Of a stretch of 64,000 nt of DNA, positions 52,710-61,899 are shown piece by piece. Every line of letters begins with the position of its first letter. Within the stretch, counting starts at the first letter, position 1. Both the position numbers and the translations under genes were made by a program. The notes under the pieces were generated by a model. It had not been told where the DNA came from. It did not search any database and saw only the letters and a program-made list of their open reading frames with translations. Location: assembly GCA_902599315.1 (NCBI GenBank), contig CACKEY010000001.1, positions 68,625 to 132,624 of the forward strand, written 5' to 3'. This DNA comes from an uncultured SAR86 cluster bacterium. Its GTDB lineage: Bacteria > Pseudomonadota > Gammaproteobacteria > Magnimaribacterales > D2472.

Positions 52710-53573
52710 ATGTTAAAAGTTCAAACCGGTCAAATAGTAGAATTCTATTCAAATTCTTGTTTAGTATTAGCCAATGGCAATAATTTTAAATGCAAGATAC
52801 AAGGCAGAATCAATCTTGTTGTTGGAGATTTTGTTGAAATAGAGCCCCTAGTAGGTGCTGATTATTTTGAAGCACTGGTAAAAAAGAGACTAGATAGATC
52901 ATCAATTCTTTATAAATCTAAAGAAAATGTAAAAAAACCAATAGCTTCAAATATTTCACATATAGGAATCTTGGTAACTAAAAGCCCAAAGACAAGCCTA
53001 GAATTTATTGATAAGTGGATAGCAATTTCAATTAATGCATCCATTGAGCCTTTTATTATTTTTAATAAGATTGATGTTTTAAAAGAAAACGCATTTTCAA
53101 AAGAACAGAGTATATATAAGAATATAGGAATAAAGACATTTGAAATTTCTGCAAAACTTTTAACAAATCTAAACTGCCTGGAAAAATTTCTTGCAAAAAA
53201 AACTACCATATTCGTTGGTAATTCTGGTTCTGGTAAATCAACCCTTACTTCTGCTATGACTGGAAAAGAAATTCTTTCTAAAGATTTATCAAACAATCAA
53301 GGGGTTCATACGACCTCTGTTTCAACTTTATATAATACCGGCGATATGCAGCTTATTGATTCTCCCGGAGTTAGAGACATTAATCTTGATCATTTGAAAC
53401 CAAACAAAATAATTTTTGGTTTTTCAGAAATATATCGTTTTTCTACAAAGTGTGAATTTCCAAATTGTAATCATATAAATGATCGAGGATGTGCGGTAAT
53501 AGAAGCAGTAAAAAATGGCGAAATTGAGGAAAGTAGATACAATAATTTTATAATTTTAAGTCAAAGAAAATAA
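52710..53573 (+). CDS. rsgA: Ribosome small subunit-dependent GTPase RsgA
   Basis: Circularly permuted GTPase that checks late 30S assembly. 287 residues from ATG 52710 (a GTG at 52692 is an alternative), shorter than the 350 of E. coli because it lacks the long basic N terminus. NKIDVL (G4) comes before the P-loop GNSGSGKST at 170-178, and SPGVRD (G3) follows. The C-terminal zinc region CEFPNCNHINDRGC is intact. The stop is directly followed by the ubiE start. Confidence 0.95.
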   Translation: MLKVQTGQIVEFYSNSCLVLANGNNFKCKIQGRINLVVGDFVEIEPLVGADYFEALVKKRLDRSSILYKSKENVKKPIASNISHIGILVTKSPKTSLEFIDKWIAISINASIEPFIIFNKIDVLKENAFSKEQSIYKNIGIKTFEISAKLLTNLNCLEKFLAKKTTIFVGNSGSGKSTLTSAMTGKEILSKDLSNNQGVHTTSVSTLYNTGDMQLIDSPGVRDINLDHLKPNKIIFGFSEIYRFSTKCEFPNCNHINDRGCAVIEAVKNGEIEESRYNNFIILSQRK

Positions 53574-54308
53574 ATGAATGATAAAACACATTTTGGCTTC
53601 CAAGAGGTTGACGTAAGCAGGAAAGCTGAGCATGTTGGCGATGTTTTTCACTCAGTAGCTGAAGAGTATGATTTGATGAATGATGTCATGTCATTTGGAC
53701 TTCATAGGCTATGGAAGAAAATCCTTCTTGAGCTTGCTGAGATTAATGAAAACTCTGTAGTGCTTGATATTGCCAGCGGTACTGCTGATATCCCAAAATT
53801 GATCAGTGAAGAATTTAAATCTGCATCAATTCATGTAACTGACATTAATGCATCAATGCTTATCAGGGGAAGGGAAAGAGCTCTAAATGAGAATTTTTTT
53901 CATAATTGTAACTTTTCGCTTGCATCGGGAGAAAAACTTCCATATCAAGATGATTCTTTTGACTTAGTAACAGTTGGGTTTGGGCTTCGAAATTTCACTA
54001 ACAAGTTTGATGGATTGAAAGAGATGAAAAGAGTCCTGCAACCAAATGGTACTTTATTAATTTTAGAATTTTCAAAACCAACAAATTATTTTTTTTCTAA
54101 AATATATGACTGGTATTCATTCAACATAATCCCTAAATTGGGTGGTTTCTTTGCAAAAGACACTCAAAGCTATCAATACCTTGCTGAGTCAATCAGAATG
54201 CACCCTGATCAAGAAGAGTTAAAAGACATGATATTAGATGCTGGGTTTGAGAAATGTAAATTTTATAATCTTCAAAATGGCATTGTTGCAATTCATAAAG
54301 CAAAATAA
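53574..54308 (+). CDS. ubiE: Ubiquinone/menaquinone C-methyltransferase UbiE
   Basis: SAM-dependent methyltransferase, 244 residues. VFHSVAEEYDLMNDVMSFGLHRLWK and DIASGTADI (SAM motif I), with the late SYQYLAESIRMHPDQEEL, are UbiE signatures. It starts one base after rsgA and leads ubiJ and ubiB in the classic ubiEJB order, at membrane ubiquinone synthesis. Confidence 0.97.
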   Translation: MNDKTHFGFQEVDVSRKAEHVGDVFHSVAEEYDLMNDVMSFGLHRLWKKILLELAEINENSVVLDIASGTADIPKLISEEFKSASIHVTDINASMLIRGRERALNENFFHNCNFSLASGEKLPYQDDSFDLVTVGFGLRNFTNKFDGLKEMKRVLQPNGTLLILEFSKPTNYFFSKIYDWYSFNIIPKLGGFFAKDTQSYQYLAESIRMHPDQEELKDMILDAGFEKCKFYNLQNGIVAIHKAK

Positions 54309-54310
54309 TC

Positions 54311-54805
54311 ATGAGCATCGACCTTAATAAGCTTTTCAAAGAGATAAATTCTTTGTCTCCAGATCTGATTAATAAGATCGAGGATTTGTATCCCATCAAT
54401 TTTGATATTGAGATTTCTACTTTGCCTAATTTTTCATTAACCTTAAGTAGCGATATTCAAAAACTAAATTTTTTTAGACATGAGAATCCTCAATTTTCAT
54501 TAAGATTAGATATTTTTGAAGCATTAAATGCTTTAAAAAATAAACAGATCCCGACAAAAAGTATTAAAGGAGATACGGAAACTGCTCTAGTATTTTTTGG
54601 TGTTATTGCAAATTCTAGTATTGATATTGAGTTTCTCGTTTATAAATACTTTGGAGATATTCCTGCTTTAATATTAAGAAAGATGTTCATTAATTCTCAA
54701 GAAAAAGAATCTACAGATAATAATCAGATAAATGAGCTTCTAAAAGCCTTTAGAGATATTTCAATAAGACTTGATAGAATTGAGCAAGCATTGCTAAACG
54801 GATGA
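54311..54805 (+). CDS. ubiJ: Ubiquinone biosynthesis accessory factor UbiJ
   Basis: 164 residues, an SCP2-like lipid-binding domain with a C-terminal helical tail (LLKAFRDISIRLDRIEQAL). Sequence conservation is low in this family. The call rests on position between ubiE and ubiB, length, and the SIKGDTETALVFFGV segment that matches UbiJ. UbiJ with UbiK helps build the soluble ubiquinone complex. Overlaps ubiB by 4 bp. Confidence 0.86.
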   Translation: MSIDLNKLFKEINSLSPDLINKIEDLYPINFDIEISTLPNFSLTLSSDIQKLNFFRHENPQFSLRLDIFEALNALKNKQIPTKSIKGDTETALVFFGVIANSSIDIEFLVYKYFGDIPALILRKMFINSQEKESTDNNQINELLKAFRDISIRLDRIEQALLNG

Positions 54806-56370
54806 ATATTTTTCTCTCTATCATCGACTGTTTAAAAATTTTAGTTCAAGCTCTGAGATTTAGTGTTATCAATATTCCAATTGAAAATAATCACTCTTTA
54901 CTTATTCAAATTATTGGATACTTAAATCCTTTTTATATATTTAATCGCAAAATTCCGGCTGGACTAAGGATAAAAAATTTTTTAGAAAGTCTAGGTCCTA
55001 TGTTCATTAAATTTGGTCAGTTGTTATCAACAAGAACAGATATTGTTCCTGTAAAAATAACTTCTCATTTAAAAGAACTTACAGATCAATGCAAACCATT
55101 TGCAACAAATGATGCAAAAAAAATAATTGAAAGAAGTCTAAATATAGAAATTGATGAGGTATTTAAAGATTTTGAAGACACGCCGTTAGCTGCAGCTTCT
55201 TTAGCACAAGTCCACAAAGCAAAGATAAAAAAAACAAATGAAAAAGTAGTAATAAAAGTTTTAAGGCCTGGAATTCATAAAAGAGTTAAGAGAAATGTGA
55301 GGGTTATGAGGACCGCAGGATTTTTAATTAACTTATTCTATAAAGATAGTAATAGATTAAATCTAAATGATGTTATTGATGATTATGAGAAAACGATTTT
55401 TAGAGAATTAGATTTAAAGGTTGAAGCAGCAAATACAACCGTTACCAAAAAAAACTTTGCTGACTCAGATTTATTGTTTATTCCAAAGGTATTTTGGGAC
55501 CATACAAGAGTAAATGTTTTAACTCTTGAAGAGATAGATGGCATAGCCTGCACAGATGTCGAATCTATGGATAAACTTGGTATAAATCGAAAAGCTCTTG
55601 CAGAAAATGGTGTAAAGATTTTTCTAGACCAAGTTTTTAGAGATAATTTCTTTCATGCAGATATGCATCCAGGCAATATTTTTGTAAGTAAAGAAAATAT
55701 TGAGCTACCTAGTTACATAGCTATTGATTGCGCAATAGTAGGCTCACTTAGTAGAGAGGACCAATATAATTTAGCGAGAATGCTCCAGGCAACTTTAAAA
55801 CAAGACTATGTAAAGCTATCTGAACTTTTTATTGGAGCAGGGTGGGTATCTAGCCAAACAAATAAGTCAGAATTAGAGCAAGCATTAAGAGCTACCTGTG
55901 AGCCAATTTTTGAGAAGCCACTATCAGAAATAGAATTTGGAAGTTTGTTGCTCTATTTATTTGATTCGACTAGACAATTTGGCTTGTCAGTTCAACCTTC
56001 TTTGATTCTTCTTCAAAAAACACTTATCCACATTGAAGGAATGGGGAGAGAAATTTATAAAGACCTTGATTTTTGGGGTCTGGCTGAGCCCTATTTAGAT
56101 CAGTGGATTAATAAACAGTTTAGTCCAATCAAATTAAGAGAATTTCTAGAAAACAATCACTATGAAATTTTGGAAAAGGCATCATCATTTCCTGGAGAGA
56201 TTTTTGATCTTCTTGATAATATAAAATTTTTAGCAAACGACGGCAAAAAAAATGCTGATCGTGTAAAAATTCTTGAAACTGGACTGCAAAATCACCGAAA
56301 ATGGCAAAATCTAACTATACTTACTCTTGTAGGTATTATTATGTTTCTTTTAGGGACAATATTGTCATGA
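54802..56370 (+). CDS. ubiB: UbiB protein kinase-like ATPase
   Basis: 522 residues. The ABC1/ADCK motifs are all seen: KFGQ at 70-73, the Ala-rich loop LAAASLAQVHKA at 129-140, Lys152 in VVIKVLRPGI, and DNFFHADMHPGNIF. A hydrophobic C terminus (ILTLVGIIMFLLGTILS) anchors it to the membrane. It supports ubiquinone synthesis or precursor extraction from the membrane. Confidence 0.96.
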   Translation: MNIFLSIIDCLKILVQALRFSVINIPIENNHSLLIQIIGYLNPFYIFNRKIPAGLRIKNFLESLGPMFIKFGQLLSTRTDIVPVKITSHLKELTDQCKPFATNDAKKIIERSLNIEIDEVFKDFEDTPLAAASLAQVHKAKIKKTNEKVVIKVLRPGIHKRVKRNVRVMRTAGFLINLFYKDSNRLNLNDVIDDYEKTIFRELDLKVEAANTTVTKKNFADSDLLFIPKVFWDHTRVNVLTLEEIDGIACTDVESMDKLGINRKALAENGVKIFLDQVFRDNFFHADMHPGNIFVSKENIELPSYIAIDCAIVGSLSREDQYNLARMLQATLKQDYVKLSELFIGAGWVSSQTNKSELEQALRATCEPIFEKPLSEIEFGSLLLYLFDSTRQFGLSVQPSLILLQKTLIHIEGMGREIYKDLDFWGLAEPYLDQWINKQFSPIKLREFLENNHYEILEKASSFPGEIFDLLDNIKFLANDGKKNADRVKILETGLQNHRKWQNLTILTLVGIIMFLLGTILS

Positions 56371-56386
56371 AAGATAGGAGTAGATT

Positions 56387-56566
56387 ATGGGTATAGGTGG
56401 AATAAGTTTTTGGCAAATACTAATTATATTGGTTGTAATACTCATTCTTTTTGGCGGCAAGAAAATTAGAACCATGGGGTCTGATTTAGGTGAAGGGCTA
56501 AAGGGATTTAAAAAAGCTATAAAAGATGAAGACAAAAGCTCAGAATCTAAACAAGAAGATCAATAA
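56387..56566 (+). CDS. tatA: Sec-independent translocase subunit TatA
   Basis: Short 59-residue protein from ATG 56387. The N terminus MGIGGISFWQILIILVVILI is a membrane helix, followed by the FGGKKIRTMGSDLGEGLKGFK amphipathic helix with the conserved Phe-Gly hinge and the SDLGEGLKGFKK motif, then an acidic tail. It forms the pore of the twin-arginine system. It lies 16 bp after ubiB and 3 bp before tatB. Confidence 0.94.
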   Translation: MGIGGISFWQILIILVVILILFGGKKIRTMGSDLGEGLKGFKKAIKDEDKSSESKQEDQ

Positions 56567-56569
56567 CAA

Positions 56570-56815
56570 TTGTTGCAAATAGGATTTCTTGAGATATTGA
56601 TTATCCTTCTTGTTGGGATAGTTCTTATTGGTCCTGATCAACTGCCTAGCTTCATTAAATTCTCAATGAAATCTCTCACTAGATTCCAAAATAAATTATT
56701 CGAATTTAGATCCTCTATAGAGAGAGACATTGGTGCTGAAGATCTCAAACAAGATATTTTTAACGAACTTAAAATGGAAGAATTTCAAAAGGATAAAGAT
56801 GAGCGATCCAAATGA
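56570..56815 (+). CDS. tatB: Sec-independent translocase subunit TatB
   Basis: 81 residues from TTG 56570. IGFLEILIILLVGIVLIGP is the TatB transmembrane helix with its early Glu and Gly-Pro hinge, followed by an amphipathic helix (LPSFIKFSMKSLTRFQNKL). It binds the signal peptide together with TatC. Shorter than E. coli TatB (171). Overlaps tatC by 17 bp. Confidence 0.9.
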   Translation: MLQIGFLEILIILLVGIVLIGPDQLPSFIKFSMKSLTRFQNKLFEFRSSIERDIGAEDLKQDIFNELKMEEFQKDKDERSK

Positions 56816-57515
56816 GATGTCATACATTGAGCATTTAAAAGAATTACGATCCAGAATAATCAGAATGTTTTTGTTCGCAGGTTTTATCTTAATCTGTTGC
56901 CTACCTTTTACTAATGATATTTACACATTGATTTCATCTCCAATGATTGATCTTCTTCCCTCCGGAAGCTCTATGATTGCTACTGAAGTTGCATCACCCT
57001 TTATCGCTCCACTAAGAATAACTATTTACACTGCGTTATTAATATCGGTTCCTTACTTCTTTATTGAGCTATGGGGTTTTATCTCTCCAGGTTTATATAA
57101 AAAAGAAAAAGCTTTTGTTATTCCTCTAATTATCTCTTCCGTCATTCTTTTCTATGCTGGAATTGTCTTTGCTTACTGGATTGTTAATCCAATTATTTTG
57201 AGTTTCTTTATTTCTGCAGCTCCAGACTCTATTCAAGTGATGACAGACATCAATAGATATCTAGATTTTATTTTAAAGTTGTTTTTTGCTTTCGGTTTTG
57301 CTTTCGAAATTCCAATTGCAACATTTCTTGTTATTACCACCGGATTAATATCTAAAGAGCGGATAAAAAAAATGAGGCCTTATCTAATAATTAGTTTTTT
57401 TGTTGTCGGAATGTTTCTCACTCCTCCGGATATCTTCTCTCAATTATTTCTAGCAATACCAATGTGGCTTCTTTTTGAATTAGGGTTGCTTATATCTAGA
57501 GATCCAATAAATTAA
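56799..57515 (+). CDS. tatC: Sec-independent translocase subunit TatC
   Basis: 238 residues from ATG 56799. The frame is open from 56730, but the ATG before SDPNEMSYIEHLKELRSRI gives the conserved TatC N terminus. Six hydrophobic segments, the FWGFISPGLYKKEK-type loop (ELWGFISPGLY) and the late LTPPD motif are present. TatC recognises the twin-arginine motif, as carried by PhoD in this window. The end overlaps the convergent LOG gene by 4 bp. Confidence 0.95.
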   Translation: MSDPNEMSYIEHLKELRSRIIRMFLFAGFILICCLPFTNDIYTLISSPMIDLLPSGSSMIATEVASPFIAPLRITIYTALLISVPYFFIELWGFISPGLYKKEKAFVIPLIISSVILFYAGIVFAYWIVNPIILSFFISAAPDSIQVMTDINRYLDFILKLFFAFGFAFEIPIATFLVITTGLISKERIKKMRPYLIISFFVVGMFLTPPDIFSQLFLAIPMWLLFELGLLISRDPIN

Positions 57516-58114
57516 TCTCTTGGAAAATCAACATTGAGCCTTTCTATCCAGGTATCTGATGAAGGCATTTTAGCTGACAAAATCATTTCTAGTAGCTCTT
57601 TAGGATTTTCACTAACATTGATTTGTCTTTGATTTTCTTCAGATACAAACTCATCATCCACTGAGCGTTGTAACCAGTCTAAAAAACCATTGTAGTAGCC
57701 ATTGGTATTCAATAAACCTACGGGCTTATTAATTCCACCTAATTGATTGCTTACCATAACCTCTAGGAGCTCATCCATTGAACCTACTCCTCCGGGTAAA
57801 ACAATAAATGCATCGCTCATACTTAAAAATCTTTCTTTTCTTTCAAATAGCGAATGAGTAATGATAATTTCATTAATGTTAGGGTTAGTTAATTCAAATT
57901 CATGCAGTGACTTTAAAGTGATTCCTATAACACTACCACCATGCTTGATTGCAGTATCGGCAACGATTTTCATTAAACCAACATTGCCGCCACCAAATAT
58001 TAATTCAAGACCTTTTTCAGCAATCAGCTTCCCGATTTGCTCTCCAGCAGTTTTATAATTTGAGGATTTGCCAACATGCGCACCACAAAAAACGGATATT
58101 TTTTTGATTGTCAT
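57512..58114 (-). CDS. LOG-family nucleoside 5'-monophosphate phosphoribohydrolase
   Basis: 200 residues. GGGNVGLM at 41-48 and PGGVGSMDE at 107-115 are the LOG motifs (canonical PGGxGTxxE, here with Ser for Thr). ERKERFLSMSD supplies the conserved Arg-Lys. Such enzymes split cytokinin- or purine-type monophosphates to base and ribose-5-phosphate. It is the last gene of the tkt operon, overlapping the acyl-CoA dehydrogenase stop by 4 bp. Confidence 0.9.
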   Translation of the reverse strand: MTIKKISVFCGAHVGKSSNYKTAGEQIGKLIAEKGLELIFGGGNVGLMKIVADTAIKHGGSVIGITLKSLHEFELTNPNINEIIITHSLFERKERFLSMSDAFIVLPGGVGSMDELLEVMVSNQLGGINKPVGLLNTNGYYNGFLDWLQRSVDDEFVSEENQRQINVSENPKELLEMILSAKMPSSDTWIERLNVDFPRD

Positions 58115-59283
58115 GATGGTAAGCCTAAAATATGTTTAGAAATTATATTCAATTGAACCTCTGAACTTCCCCCAGCAATAGTGTAAGCCTTAGAATAAAA
58201 AAAAGACTTAGCAATTTCTTTTTTAATACCACTGCTGTTTTCAACGTTTTCTAGACCGCCGGCTCCAAGACTTGCTACATTAAGCTCCCATCTTGCTTGT
58301 GTTTCTTCTGTGCTGATGTACTTCAATGAGAGCGCAGCAGGTGAAAAGCCATTTTTTGATTCAATCTGAGTTCTTGTCATAGTTAAGTCAATTAAATGAT
58401 TACGCATTTCATGTTTTTTTATCTTTGTTAGCAAGTTGAGTTGTCCTGGAGCACTTAAAGCATCACTAGTTTTAAAAGTTTCAATGGGTTCGATATCAAC
58501 AGCTCCTTCACTGCTCATATCTGCCATCATGGTTCTCTCAAATTCAAGCAATCTTTTTGCAACTTTCCAGCCATCATTTTCATCAGCAATTCTATGGGAC
58601 TCGCTAGCTATTACATCATCAAAAAAAACTTGGCAAAAAGGGGATTGTCCACTGAGTAATTTTATTGGCTTAATGTCAATTTTAGGTTGTTTTAAATTTA
58701 TTAAAATAAAAGATATGCCTGCTTGTTTCTTTTCTGTTTTTGCAGTTCTTACCAAGCAATACATCCAATCTGCCTTATTCGCCTCTGATGTCCAGATTTT
58801 AGATCCATTTATAATATATTCTCCATCTATTAATTTTGCGGTAGTTGAAAGGTTGGCTAAATCTGAGCCAGCACCAGGCTCAGAAAAGCCTTGGCACCAC
58901 CAAATCTCTCCTCTTGAAATTTTAGGCAAAAACTCTTTTTTTTGATCATCGGTTCCAAACTCTAAGATCACTGGGCCAAGCATTGAGATGCCAAAATTAA
59001 TTTGTGCTGGACGACAGCCAAAAAATTTGAGGCGGCTTTTTAAAATTTTTGATTCTTCAAATGATAATCCTCCACCACCATATTCGACTGGCCATTCAGG
59101 AGTACACCAGCCTTTTGACACCATAGCATCAAACCATACTCTAGAATCGTTAGAGGGAAATTCAATACTTGAGGAAGCCCACACTTGCTCACTAACAGGC
59201 ATTGGAGTTCTCATGGACTGTGGACAATTATCTTCTATCCATGCATCGACTTCTTTTGTAAAGCTAATTAATTTTTCTTCCAT
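58111..59283 (-). CDS. Acyl-CoA dehydrogenase
   Basis: FAD enzyme making the first double bond in beta-oxidation-type pathways. 390 residues from ATG 59283. An upstream frame extension to 59352 overlaps dtd by 65 bp and is rejected. WWCQGFSEPGAGSDLA and IINGSKIWTSEA are the FAD and substrate segments. The late AYTIAGGSSEVQLNII motif is the C-terminal FAD contact. The chain-length or branched substrate is unknown. Operon with dtd (4-bp gap) and LOG. Confidence 0.9.
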   Translation of the reverse strand: MEEKLISFTKEVDAWIEDNCPQSMRTPMPVSEQVWASSSIEFPSNDSRVWFDAMVSKGWCTPEWPVEYGGGGLSFEESKILKSRLKFFGCRPAQINFGISMLGPVILEFGTDDQKKEFLPKISRGEIWWCQGFSEPGAGSDLANLSTTAKLIDGEYIINGSKIWTSEANKADWMYCLVRTAKTEKKQAGISFILINLKQPKIDIKPIKLLSGQSPFCQVFFDDVIASESHRIADENDGWKVAKRLLEFERTMMADMSSEGAVDIEPIETFKTSDALSAPGQLNLLTKIKKHEMRNHLIDLTMTRTQIESKNGFSPAALSLKYISTEETQARWELNVASLGAGGLENVENSSGIKKEIAKSFFYSKAYTIAGGSSEVQLNIISKHILGLPS

Positions 59284-59287
59284 AGTT

Positions 59288-59725
59288 TTATATCTCAAAC
59301 AAGAATGTAACTGGACCCTCATTAATTGATTGAATATCCATATCCGCTCCAAAAACTCCTGATTGAAATTGTATTGCAGAATCTGAGAGCCGTTTTAACA
59401 ATAAATTATAAAGGGAATTAGCTTTCTTTGAATCCAATGCTCTATGAAAACTGGGTTTATTACCTTTTTCTGTAACTGCAGCCAATGTAAATTGACTAAT
59501 TATTAATAACTCGCCCTCAACATTTTTTAGATTTAATGACATCTCATCATTTTCTCCACGAAAAATTGAAAAGCTTCCTATCTTATGAATAAATTTATCA
59601 ATAACCTCATCTTTATCACCTTTTTCAAAACAGACGTAAGCTAAAATACCTTTATTTATAGAAGCATGAGTTTCTTTGTTAATACTTACTTTTGCAGATG
59701 AAACTCTCTGGGCAATTACTTTCAT
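59288..59725 (-). CDS. dtd: D-aminoacyl-tRNA deacylase
   Basis: Removes D-amino acids and misacylated glycine from tRNA. 145 residues, same as E. coli. SQFTLAAVTEKGNKPSFHRA (the Dtd SQFTL motif) and the C-terminal NEGPVTFLFEI (NxGPVT motif) form the cross-subunit site. It lies 13 bp after fba on the same strand. Confidence 0.96.
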   Translation of the reverse strand: MKVIAQRVSSAKVSINKETHASINKGILAYVCFEKGDKDEVIDKFIHKIGSFSIFRGENDEMSLNLKNVEGELLIISQFTLAAVTEKGNKPSFHRALDSKKANSLYNLLLKRLSDSAIQFQSGVFGADMDIQSINEGPVTFLFEI

Positions 59726-59738
59726 CTGGTTAATAAAA

Positions 59739-60749
59739 TTATTCTAAATCTAAGTTCCAAGCTCCATTTGCAGCAAGCTTATTCATTAAGGCTCTGTGAG
59801 AGAGTGCCTCTTGAGCTTTAGGTATATTTTCTTCTTTACCAAGCCATGCTTTTAGAGAGGGTTGTTGAAGAGCTCTTCCATAAGAAAAACTCAGTTTCCA
59901 AGAAAATCCACCAATTTTATTCATTGCATCTAAATGAGCTGTAGCATTTACATCAGACTGCCCACCCGAAAGAAAAGTTATTCCTGGAAGATCAGATGGG
60001 ACATTTTCTTTAAGGCATTGAACGGTCATCTCTGCTACCTTTTGGATTGATGCTTGAGACTCAGCAATTGATCCAGAAGTTACCATGTTTGGCTTAAGAA
60101 TTGTGCCTCCTATATTCACCCCTTCATCTTTTAAGCATTTAAAAAGTATGTTCAATGATTTGCTAGTAACCTCATAACACTTCTCAATTGTGTGATTACC
60201 ATCCATCAAAACTTCTGGCTCCACCATAGGCACCATATTATTATCTTGAACAATTTTTGCGTACTTAGCCAGAGCCTCCATGTTGGCTTGGATACATGCA
60301 TCTGTTGGGATATCATCAGATATCTTAATAACAGCTCTCCACTTTGTAAATTTTGCTCCAAGTCTGAAATATTCTTTGCATCTCTCATCTAAACCATCAA
60401 GTCCTTGTGTTAATGTTTCTTCTGGCGATGACTCTAAAGGTGCAAGGCCCTTATCAACTTTTATGCCTGGCAATGCCCCTTGGTTCTTAATTAAATCAAC
60501 AAGAGGAGTTCCATCTTGAGCATTCTGTCTCATCGTTTCATCAAATAAAATTACCCCTCCGATATTGTCTTTCATCCCACTTGATCTAAATAGCATCTCT
60601 CTATAATCACGTCTATTAGACTCAGTTGACTCAACACCAATAGAATCAAATCGCTTCCCACATGTTGGATTACTCTCGTCTGCTGCTAAAATTCCTTTTC
60701 CATCTGAAACAATATATTTAGCTATTTCTTCTAATGTATTTAATGACAT
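59739..60749 (-). CDS. fba: Fructose-bisphosphate aldolase, class I
   Basis: Schiff-base aldolase joining or splitting fructose-1,6-bisphosphate. 336 residues, similar to animal-type class I enzymes. GKGILAADESNPTCGKRF at the N terminus, WRAVIKI, and GTILKPNMVTSG with the Schiff-base lysine. The C-terminal LSFSYGRALQQPSLKAW is typical. E. coli and most relatives place a class II zinc aldolase in this pgk-adjacent position. The 13-bp gap to pgk implies co-transcription. Confidence 0.95.
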   Translation of the reverse strand: MSLNTLEEIAKYIVSDGKGILAADESNPTCGKRFDSIGVESTESNRRDYREMLFRSSGMKDNIGGVILFDETMRQNAQDGTPLVDLIKNQGALPGIKVDKGLAPLESSPEETLTQGLDGLDERCKEYFRLGAKFTKWRAVIKISDDIPTDACIQANMEALAKYAKIVQDNNMVPMVEPEVLMDGNHTIEKCYEVTSKSLNILFKCLKDEGVNIGGTILKPNMVTSGSIAESQASIQKVAEMTVQCLKENVPSDLPGITFLSGGQSDVNATAHLDAMNKIGGFSWKLSFSYGRALQQPSLKAWLGKEENIPKAQEALSHRALMNKLAANGAWNLDLE

Positions 60750-60762
60750 ATTTCTCTCCCTT

Positions 60763-61899
60763 TTAAAATTTAAAGCCTAAAGCAGACAATGATGGTAGCT
60801 CTTTTCCTTCCATAAATTCAAGAAAAGCTCCTCCTCCAGTTGAGCAATAGGAAATATTGTTTTTTTCAATAAACATCTTTATGGCTAAAAGAGTTTCTCC
60901 GCCGCCAGCAAGACTAAATGCTTTTGATGACGCAATTGCCTCAGCCAAAGCTTTGGTTCCTGATGAGAAAGTTTGGCGCTCAAATACACCAACAGGACCG
61001 TTCCAAATAATTTTTTTTGCTTGAATTATTTTTTTAATGGCTGCGGGACTGAGAATTTGGTCAAGAATTAACTCATCGTTTTGCACAGAGTTAACTTTGG
61101 TGATCCTTGTAATATTTGATTCAATATCTTTGCTTACAACCACTTCATCAGGTAATAAAATTTTGCCAGTCTCAAGTAATATTTTTGCATCTTTCAGCAT
61201 TGAGTCTTCATGCAGAGAGAGTCCAATATTATACCCCTGAGCTTTCAAAATGGTATTTGTTATTCCACCACCTGTCATGACGTCATCAGAAATTTTTGAC
61301 AAATTTTTAATTACTTCTAATTTAGAAGATACTTTTGATCCTCCAACGATTGAAAGCATTGGCAAATTTTTTGAGTTAATAGCCTGTTGTAGTGCATCTG
61401 TCTCATTTTCCAAAAGCAGTCCAGCACATGATACTTCAGAGGCATTGATAGCTCCATAAGTTGATGCATGAGGACGATGAGATGTACCAAAAGCATCAAA
61501 TACATAAACATCGGCTATATTAGATAGTTTTTTCCCAAACTCCTCATCATTCTCAAGTTCTCCTGGAAAAAATCTTATATTTTCAATTAATGAAATATCT
61601 GATGAGAAATTAACCTCCTCTATAGATGAAAATAATTTAATCTGCTTATTTACAATTTCCTCAAGTCTTTTAGCTACTGGTAAAAGAGAAAACTTAGAAT
61701 CGAATGCTCCTGATTTTGGCCTGCCAAAATGAGAAATTAAAATTATTTTTGTATTTTGATCTAATAGATATTCCAAGGTAGGGATAATTGCAAGAATCCT
61801 TGTGTCATCAAGGACTTTATCATTTTCAACAGGAACATTTAGATCAACTCTAAGAGCAATTGTCTTATTTAAGACATTTGTCTCTGACAGTTTTCTCAT
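60763..61899 (-). CDS. pgk: Phosphoglycerate kinase
   Basis: Transfers phosphate between 1,3-bisphosphoglycerate and ADP. 378 residues, at the short end of the family. RVDLNVPVEN and HFGRP (substrate site), NGPVGVFE and STGGGAFLEFMEGK (nucleotide site). It overlaps the tkt stop by 4 bp. A gap or epd gene, which usually stands between tkt and pgk, is not present here. Confidence 0.97.
   Translation of the reverse strand: MRKLSETNVLNKTIALRVDLNVPVENDKVLDDTRILAIIPTLEYLLDQNTKIILISHFGRPKSGAFDSKFSLLPVAKRLEEIVNKQIKLFSSIEEVNFSSDISLIENIRFFPGELENDEEFGKKLSNIADVYVFDAFGTSHRPHASTYGAINASEVSCAGLLLENETDALQQAINSKNLPMLSIVGGSKVSSKLEVIKNLSKISDDVMTGGGITNTILKAQGYNIGLSLHEDSMLKDAKILLETGKILLPDEVVVSKDIESNITRITKVNSVQNDELILDQILSPAAIKKIIQAKKIIWNGPVGVFERQTFSSGTKALAEAIASSKAFSLAGGGETLLAIKMFIEKNNISYCSTGGGAFLEFMEGKELPSLSALGFKF

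Noticed and set aside
58436-58945. 169-codon frame on the plus strand
   Set aside because: Antisense to the acyl-CoA dehydrogenase. No motif or ribosome site.
59284-59352. Longer start of the acyl-CoA dehydrogenase
   Set aside because: The extension overlaps dtd by 65 bp and encodes the complement-like frame of the conserved Dtd C terminus.
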